Assembly (NCBI GenBank): GCA_019638935.1
Contig: JAHBSW010000025.1
Location: 1-33,723 of the forward strand
Source: Cryobacterium sp.
GTDB lineage: Bacteria; Actinomycetota; Actinomycetes; Actinomycetales; Microbacteriaceae
DNA: 33,723 bases
Direction of reading: 5' to 3'
Shown here: one piece after another, positions 28,671 to 33,723 of the stretch
Layout of the letters: every line of letters begins with the position of its first letter
How positions within the stretch are numbered: the stretch's first letter is position 1
Made by a program: the position numbers and the translations under genes
The notes under the pieces: model-generated
Database searches by the model: none
The model's input: only the letters and a program-made list of their open reading frames with translations
Told to the model about the DNA's origin: nothing

Positions 28671-28706
28671 AGCTCGTCCACAAGAACTGAGCAGGAAAGG
28701 CCTTTC

Positions 28707-29957
28707 ATGACCAAGAAGATCGTTGTCACGGGACTCGGCGCTACCACGCCACTCGGCGGCACCGTATCGGACTCGTGGAAAGCCCTTCTCGCCGGCGAAT
28801 CGGGAACGAGCGCCCTCGAACAGGAATGGGTTGCCCAGCACGACCTGCCCGTGACCTTCGCGGCGCAGGCACGCGTCAAGGCCGACGAGGTGCTCGATCG
28901 CGTCGAATTCAAGCGGCTCGATCCCTCGAGCCAGTTCGCGCTCGTCGCGGGTCGTGAGGCCTGGGCGGATGCCGGCTCTCCCGAGGTCGCCCCCGAGCGC
29001 CTCGCTGTCGACTGGTCCACGGGCATCGGCGGCGTGTGGACGCTCCTCGACGCGTGGGATGCCCTGCGCGAAAAGGGCCCGCGTCGTGTCATGCCCATGA
29101 CGGTCCCCATGCTCATGCCCAACGCCCCCGGGGCGGCCATCGGCATGGATCTGCACGCTCGCGCGGGGATCCGAACCGTCGTCTCCGCGTGTGCGTCGAG
29201 CACGGAGGCGATCGCGAACGCCTACGACCACCTGCAGGCCGGCCTTGCCGACGTCATCATCGCCGGCGGCTCGGAGGCCGCGATCCACCCGTTGCCGATC
29301 GCGGCGTTCGCGAACATGCAGGCGCTCTCCAAGCGCAACGACTCCCCCGCGACGGCGTCGCGCCCCTACGACGTCACTCGCGATGGCTTCGTGCTCGGTG
29401 AGGGCGCGGGCGCAGTCGTGCTCGAGACGGAGGAGCATGCCAAGGCTCGCGGTGCGAAGATCTACGCCGAGCTTGCCGGCGGCGCCGTCACCAGCGACTC
29501 GTACCACATCACCGCGCCCGACCCCGAAGGCTCAGGGGCAGCGCGAGCAATGATCTCGACGATCGAGCACGCGGGTGCCACGCGCGAGGACGTCGTTCAC
29601 ATCAACGCCCACGCGACGAGCACGCCCACGGGCGACATCGCCGAGTACAAGGCGCTGCTGCGCGTATTCGGCGATCACCTGCCGAACATCGCCGTCTCGG
29701 CCACGAAGGGCGCCACCGGACACCTGCTGGGCGGCGCGGGAGCGATCGAGGCCGTTTTCACGATTCTCGCCCTGCACAACCGCACGGCGCCTCCCACGAT
29801 CAACCTCACCGAGCAGGATCCCGAAATCCTGCTCGACGTGGTTACCAGCTCGCGCGCACTCGGCGACGGCACTGCGTCCTCCGAAAAGCTGCTCGCTCTC
29901 AGCAACTCGTTCGGTTTCGGTGGCCACAACGCTGTGATCGCGTTCCGCAACTACTAG
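28707..29957 (+). CDS. fabF: Beta-ketoacyl-ACP synthase II
   Basis: It elongates acyl-ACP with malonyl-ACP. The 416-residue protein has the KAS I/II triad: Cys162 in VVSACASSTEA, His in NAHATSTPTGD and His in KGATGHLLGGAGA, with the C-terminal NSFGFGGHNA loop. The ATG at 28707 has AGGAAAGG six bases upstream; an in-frame ATG at 28653 encodes a serine-rich, unconserved leader and is rejected. It is the last fab gene, with a glycosyltransferase starting 9 bp after its stop. Confidence 0.97.
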   Translation: MTKKIVVTGLGATTPLGGTVSDSWKALLAGESGTSALEQEWVAQHDLPVTFAAQARVKADEVLDRVEFKRLDPSSQFALVAGREAWADAGSPEVAPERLAVDWSTGIGGVWTLLDAWDALREKGPRRVMPMTVPMLMPNAPGAAIGMDLHARAGIRTVVSACASSTEAIANAYDHLQAGLADVIIAGGSEAAIHPLPIAAFANMQALSKRNDSPATASRPYDVTRDGFVLGEGAGAVVLETEEHAKARGAKIYAELAGGAVTSDSYHITAPDPEGSGAARAMISTIEHAGATREDVVHINAHATSTPTGDIAEYKALLRVFGDHLPNIAVSATKGATGHLLGGAGAIEAVFTILALHNRTAPPTINLTEQDPEILLDVVTSSRALGDGTASSEKLLALSNSFGFGGHNAVIAFRNY

Positions 29958-29966
29958 GAGCTGCCG

Positions 29967-31166
29967 ATGCGGGTAGCGATCGTCAGCGATTTCTTCCCCG
30001 ATTTCATCGGTGGCGCCCAGACCTCGATGCGCGAGCAGCAGCTCGCCCTCGCACAGGCCGGACACACCGTCCGCACCGTGAGCCCCGTGCGCGCGCGGGG
30101 ATCGCGGTTCCGTCGCGACGAGCACAGTCTGCTCGTGCGGCCGAGGCTCGTCATGCCCGGCGTCGAGCTGCCGGTCATCCGCAACACGACGGTCGTGCGC
30201 TCCACGCTCGCGCAGTATTTTCGCGACGAGCAGATCGACGTCATCCACATCCAGTCCGAGTTCGGACTCTCCCACGCCGCAATCGAGGCCGCAGCGGAGA
30301 TCGGTCTGCCCGTCGTACACACCATCCACACGTTCTACTGGACGAGCGACGACAACTGGCACGCCTTTCTCGCTCCTCTCGGTCGCTGGCTGCTCACACG
30401 GGTCATCGGTCGGTCGATCGAGCGCAGACAGCTCGCCGCGAAACCGATCGACTCCGTGCTGCGCAACCTCACCCTCACCACGGCGATGCGGGCGGATGCC
30501 GTCGTCTCCCCCTCCGCGCACCAGGCCAGAGACCTCGAGGACGCCGGCGTGCGCGCACCGGTGCACATCATCCGCAACCCCATGGTCACGTCGGGCACGC
30601 CCTCGACGCCGCTGACCGAAGAGCATGCCCGCACCCCCCGATTTCTGTGGGCGGCGCGCTGCGACCTCGTCAAGCGGCCGCTCGTGTTCGCTCAGGGAGC
30701 GATCGAGGCGCTCGAGCGCACGCGCGACGGTTTCAGCGTCGACTTCGTGGGCACCGGCGGACAACTGGGCGCGCTGAGAAGGCTCGCTGCGAAGCATCCG
30801 CAGCTGCGGGTGCACGGCGCGATCCCGCGCGAGAGGCTGCTGGAGCTGCTCGACGACTCTGCCGCGATCGTGCTGAGCTCGCTCGGCTTCGACAACCAGC
30901 CCATGACCGTCGTCGAAGCCATCAGCCGGCAGCGCGGTGTGCTCTACTGCGACGACAACCTCACCGAGGGGCTCACGAACGCGGGCTACCTCACGCCAAG
31001 GCCGGATGCCGGCGGCTTCGCCGACGCGCTCGTGGCCCTCGTGAACGATCCCGAACTGCTCGTTCGGCTCTCAGCGGGCGCAGCGGCCGAGCAGGAGGAG
31101 TTCTCGGGCGAGGCCTACGTTCGACGCATCCTGCGCGTCTACGAGGCTGCCGCCGCGTTGCGCTAG
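29967..31166 (+). CDS. GT4-type glycosyltransferase
   Basis: The 399-residue protein begins MRVAIVSDFFPDFIGGAQTSM, the typical start of GT-B enzymes of family GT4. It has the donor-side HIQSEFGLSHAAIEAA and HTIHTFYW segments in the N-terminal domain. In the C-terminal half are FLWAARCDLVKRP, VDFVGTGGQLGALR and VLSSLGFDNQPMTVVEAISR, where the last is the nucleotide-sugar E-x7-E-like region. A TAGGAG site precedes the ATG. It follows fabF by 9 bp and is probably in the fab operon, hinting at glycolipid or cell-envelope synthesis, but acceptor and sugar are unknown. Its stop overlaps the DUF3145 stop on the other strand. Confidence 0.88.
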   Translation: MRVAIVSDFFPDFIGGAQTSMREQQLALAQAGHTVRTVSPVRARGSRFRRDEHSLLVRPRLVMPGVELPVIRNTTVVRSTLAQYFRDEQIDVIHIQSEFGLSHAAIEAAAEIGLPVVHTIHTFYWTSDDNWHAFLAPLGRWLLTRVIGRSIERRQLAAKPIDSVLRNLTLTTAMRADAVVSPSAHQARDLEDAGVRAPVHIIRNPMVTSGTPSTPLTEEHARTPRFLWAARCDLVKRPLVFAQGAIEALERTRDGFSVDFVGTGGQLGALRRLAAKHPQLRVHGAIPRERLLELLDDSAAIVLSSLGFDNQPMTVVEAISRQRGVLYCDDNLTEGLTNAGYLTPRPDAGGFADALVALVNDPELLVRLSAGAAAEQEEFSGEAYVRRILRVYEAAAALR

Positions 31167-31666
31167 CCGACCTTGTGCAGCCACACCACCTGGTTGGCGT
31201 CGGATGCGTGACGAAAGACCTCGAGTTCGTCGTCCCACGCCTGCCCCAGGGCCAGTCGCAGCTCGCGGTGCAGCTCGAATGCGTCCGAGCCGGCGAGCTC
31301 CATCGCGTAGCGGATGCGGTCCTCGGCGATGACGGTGTTGCCGGCCGAGTCGATCTGGGCGTAGAAGATGCCGAGGTCGGGCGTATGCATCCAGCGGCCG
31401 CCGTCACTGCCGAGGCTCGCATCCTCGGTGACCTCGTAACGCAGATGCTCCCATCCGCGCAGGGCCGACGCCAGGCGGGCGCCCGTTCCCGGAGCGCCCT
31501 CCCAATAGAACTCCGCACGCATGGAGCCCTTGAGAACCGGTTGGTCGGCCCAGTTGAAGTTGACGGCGCGATCGAGGGCGCGACCTGCCGCCCACTCGAT
31601 GTGGGGGCACAACGCCTTCGGGGACGAGTGAACGTAAATCACTCCCCGTGCGGGTACTGCAGCCAC
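31163..31666 (-). CDS. DUF3145 protein, actinobacterial conserved hypothetical
   Basis: The 167-residue protein starts VAAVPARGVIYVHSSPKALCPHIEWA and continues with FNWADQPVLKGSMRAEFYW and GWEHLRYEVTED, all characteristic of DUF3145, found next to fab genes in many Actinobacteria. The GTG start at 31666 is chosen over the in-frame ATG at 31792 because GGAG lies seven bases upstream and because the family begins here. A good sigma-70-type promoter lies about 80 bases upstream. The function is unknown. Its TAG stop shares the bases CTAG with the TAG of the glycosyltransferase on the opposite strand. Confidence 0.88.
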   Translation of the reverse strand: MAAVPARGVIYVHSSPKALCPHIEWAAGRALDRAVNFNWADQPVLKGSMRAEFYWEGAPGTGARLASALRGWEHLRYEVTEDASLGSDGGRWMHTPDLGIFYAQIDSAGNTVIAEDRIRYAMELAGSDAFELHRELRLALGQAWDDELEVFRHASDANQVVWLHKVG

Positions 31667-31745
31667 TGTTCTCTCCGTTCCTTGAAGGTGCGACTTCCCC
31701 ATCGACCTTGGAGACGGAATATGTGGCGTATGAAGTTCTCCCTGA

Positions 31746-31775
31746 ATTATCGCCTCAAATAGCGCGGAATGACAA
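31746..31775 (-). promoter_or_regulatory. Promoter of the DUF3145 gene
   Basis: On the minus strand TTGTCA (31770-31775) and GATAAT (31746-31751) are 18 bp apart, close to the housekeeping sigma consensus. The predicted start is near 31739, giving a leader of about 70 bases. This AT-richer patch stands out from the surrounding sequence. Confidence 0.65.
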
Positions 31776-31810
31776 GTGTGTGATTCTGACACGCCGCAGA
31801 CGCGGTGAAA

Positions 31811-32080
31811 CTACGCACGCGGGTCGGTTCCGAACACGTGCTTCGCGATCGCCTGGACGTCTCTATCCAGGTTCTCGATCTTTGCTTCCAGCACGGCAAA
31901 CCGACCGTCAAAACGGTCATTCTGCGCCTCGAACCGCAACTCCATGGTCTCACGCAGCGAGTCACGCACGATCATGAGGTTGCGGTTGAAGCTCGCGGTC
32001 TGCCAGCCCAGCATGCCAAAAATGGCGGTCGCGAAGATGCCCATGAGCACCCACACCTGCGGTTCGGTCAACTCGATCAC
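31811..32080 (-). CDS. Small single-pass membrane protein with coiled-coil tail, unknown function
   Basis: The 89-residue protein has one N-terminal membrane segment (VWVLMGIFATAIFGMLGW, about residues 9-26). It is followed by a charged helical part with heptad spacing (FDGRFAVLEAKIENLDRDVQAIAKHV) suited to coiled-coil trimers or dimers. Similar short proteins of the HTH-free phage/temperate-island type occur in many Actinobacteria, but I do not recognise a named family. The start is GTG at 32080 with AGAAGG directly before it; a leaderless start is possible. It lies between DUF3145 and the DNA polymerase gene, all on the minus strand, with gaps of 144 and 142 bp. Confidence 0.6.
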   Translation of the reverse strand: MIELTEPQVWVLMGIFATAIFGMLGWQTASFNRNLMIVRDSLRETMELRFEAQNDRFDGRFAVLEAKIENLDRDVQAIAKHVFGTDPRA

Positions 32081-32222
32081 CCTTCTATTGTTGCCGACGT
32101 ATTCGTCAAAACCTAGAACGCCTCACCGACCGTTACAGAGCCTCTCTCCAACAAATGTGTAGAGACACCGTAGTGAGGAGACTGTGAAGAACCGAAGAAC
32201 CGCACCCGGAAAGCAGCCATTC

Positions 32223-33723
32223 CTATTTCGCTTCGGAATACCTGTCGACGACGGCGATGCTCAGCGGAAACTCGACGGAAGAGTTCTTGAACAGCAGCGT
32301 TCCCGAACGAGTGGCTGCGTCGGCGACGACGCGTGACGCGGCCTCGGCATGCGCGACGGGGGTGTGGATGACGAGCTCGTCGTGGAGAAAGAAGGCAAGA
32401 TGCGCTGAGTCGTCACGCCACCCGGCCAGGTCGAAAAGGCCCGCACGCGTGAGCGCGATCCAGCTCATGGCCCACTCGGCCGCGGTTCCCTGCACGATGA
32501 AGTTCCGTGTGAAGCGACCCCACGACTTGGCCGCCTGGCGCGCACGGGAGGTGTCAGCATCCGTCGCGCCCTCGCGGGACGCCTTCGACTGAGTCTCGAG
32601 CCAGGTGCTGCCGGGGAGCGGTGAGCTGCGACCGAGCCACGTGCTCACGACCTCGCCGTTCTCGCCGGCTCGCGCGGCCGACTCGACAAGACCGATCGCG
32701 CGCGGATAGGCGCGTGTCAGAGCGGGCATGAGTCGACCGCTGTCCCCCGTCGTCGCCCCGTACATGGCGCCGAGCATGGCGACCTTGGCATGGTCACGCG
32801 TCGCGACCGCCCCGCTCGCGACGATCGCACTGTACATGTCCTTCGCCCGCCCCGCGCCGGCCATCGCCTCATCACCCGACATCGCAGCGAGGATGCGCGG
32901 CTCGAGTTGCGAGGCGTCGGCGACGACGAGCTTCCATCCGGGGTCCGCGACCACTGCCGAACGCACCGACTTCGGCAGCTGCATCGCGCCCCCGCCGCCC
33001 TTGCTCGCCCACCGCCCCGTGACGACGCCGCCCACGACGTAGTCGGCACGAAACCGGCCACCGCTCACGTTCGTGTCGAGCCAGTGCCAGCCGTTCGCCG
33101 TGAGCAGCCGTGCGAGGGACTTGTACTCGAGCAGGGGCGCGATCACGGGGTGCTGCTTGTCGTAGAGCTCCCACTTCGCCGTGGAGTTCACCTGCAGACC
33201 GGCCCGCCGAAGCGCCTTGAGCAGTTCGACCGGAGAATCGGGGTTGAGCTTGGGGGCGGCGAGGGCCTCACGGATGCGCTCGGCAAGCACGGCGAGCTTG
33301 GCGGGGCGATCGCCCGCGGCGGGTCGGGGTCCGAGCAGCTCGGTGAGGAGTGCACTGTGCTCGTCCTCGCGCCAGGGAAGCCCACGGTGCCTCATCTCCG
33401 CAGCGGCGAGGGCTCCGGCGCACTCGGCAGCGAGCAGCAGGGCGAGGCGAGCGTCGGTGGTCGCCTCCCGCTGCAGTTGGAACTCTGCGAGCGGGTCAGG
33501 GTCTGCGCTCGTGGTGAGCGAGAAAAGACCGCCGTCGTCCGTCTGTGTCGGCTCGAGAGCGTCCCACTCGCTGTGCGGCGCTGTGGCGAGCCGCGAATCG
33601 GCGCTCAAGACCGAGTGGCGAAGGATCGCGTGGCTCAGCCGCAGATCGATGCCGCGCTCGACTCGCACCCCGGCGTCGAGGAGCGCGGGGTACCCCCGTT
33701 CGGTGTCGTCCCACACCCAGTGC
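32223..33723 (-). CDS. Family A DNA polymerase (bifunctional 3'-5' exonuclease/polymerase), C-terminal part, 5' end outside window
   Basis: The frame stays open to the window edge (HWVWDDTERGYP...), so the gene continues upstream; about 500 residues are visible. Polymerase motifs are motif A (VVADASQLEPRILA, metal Asp), motif B (RDHAKVAMLGAMYG) and motif C (FFLHDELVIHTP). The region before motif A corresponds to the palm/thumb, and the exonuclease-like domain lies mostly beyond the edge. The class is the short actinobacterial protein annotated as bifunctional 3'-5' exonuclease/DNA polymerase, distinct from the 880-residue PolA because motifs are more divergent and there is no 5' nuclease. A repair role is presumed from the family. 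The stop TAG is at 32223. Confidence 0.9.
   Translation of the reverse strand, partial: HWVWDDTERGYPALLDAGVRVERGIDLRLSHAILRHSVLSADSRLATAPHSEWDALEPTQTDDGGLFSLTTSADPDPLAEFQLQREATTDARLALLLAAECAGALAAAEMRHRGLPWREDEHSALLTELLGPRPAAGDRPAKLAVLAERIREALAAPKLNPDSPVELLKALRRAGLQVNSTAKWELYDKQHPVIAPLLEYKSLARLLTANGWHWLDTNVSGGRFRADYVVGGVVTGRWASKGGGGAMQLPKSVRSAVVADPGWKLVVADASQLEPRILAAMSGDEAMAGAGRAKDMYSAIVASGAVATRDHAKVAMLGAMYGATTGDSGRLMPALTRAYPRAIGLVESAARAGENGEVVSTWLGRSSPLPGSTWLETQSKASREGATDADTSRARQAAKSWGRFTRNFIVQGTAAEWAMSWIALTRAGLFDLAGWRDDSAHLAFFLHDELVIHTPVAHAEAASRVVADAATRSGTLLFKNSSVEFPLSIAVVDRYSEAK

Noticed and set aside
28209-29507. Long open frame opposite fabF and acpP
   Set aside because: It is antisense to certain fab genes, with low-complexity content and no motif.
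32166-32330. Small plus-strand frame starting GTG after GAGGAG before the polymerase stop
   Set aside because: It runs mostly antisense into the polymerase C-terminus and encodes no recognisable sequence.

Overview
This window is high-GC DNA from an actinobacterium, most probably a member of the Microbacteriaceae (Micrococcales). The evidence is the gene order, GTG starts, leaderless promoters of the TAnnnT type, a DUF3145 gene, a homodimeric AceE next to a FasR-fabD-fabH-acpP-fabF block, and a dispersed palindrome (ends TGGTTTCGAG / CTCAACCA) that I recall as abundant in this family. From glnE rightwards the order (glnE, glnA2, panB, RNase H, zinc-ribbon protein, Nif3, aceE, PucR-type regulator, fab genes) parallels the Mycobacterium tuberculosis Rv2221c-Rv2246 region, so it looks like conserved chromosome.

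Region 1 (1 to about 7.7 kb) is the right end of an integrated mobile element. It carries the C-terminal part of a very large SNF2-like helicase (DarB/methylase-helicase class, start outside the window), a DprA-like protein, a convergent PIN-domain/HTH toxin-antitoxin-like pair, a tyrosine integrase and a small excisionase-like protein. The helicase and the DprA-like protein are unrelated but share a 19-residue motif near their C-termini (15 of 19 identical). This is the most unusual signal in the window. The element abuts the 3' end of glnE; the junction must lie within 7455-7759, a stretch with several palindromes.

Region 2 (7.7-16.5 kb) holds nitrogen and cofactor metabolism: glnE and glnA2 (one operon, minus strand), NADP-type glutamate dehydrogenase, panB, a small SPOR-like protein, methionine aminopeptidase and polyphosphate glucokinase. 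Just upstream of gdhA lies a frameshifted remnant of a second panB, whose differences from the intact copy in the best block fall only at third codon positions. This suggests gdhA arrived together with a foreign panB end.

Region 3 (16.5-22.1 kb) is read on the minus strand: rnpB (RNase P RNA) with its own promoter and palindromic repeats, a coupled RNase HI / zinc-ribbon-like pair, a Nif3-like protein, an NCS1-type permease with a very long disordered N-terminus, and tRNA-Val(UAC).

Region 4 (22.3-31.2 kb, plus strand) is central carbon to lipid metabolism. AceE makes acetyl-CoA, a FasR-like regulator follows at 11 bp, then fabD-fabH-acpP-fabF builds fatty acids, and a GT4 glycosyltransferase sits 9 bp after fabF. 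Region 5 (31.2-33.7 kb, minus strand) has DUF3145, a small membrane protein with a predicted coiled coil, and the C-terminal part of a family A DNA polymerase that runs off the window.
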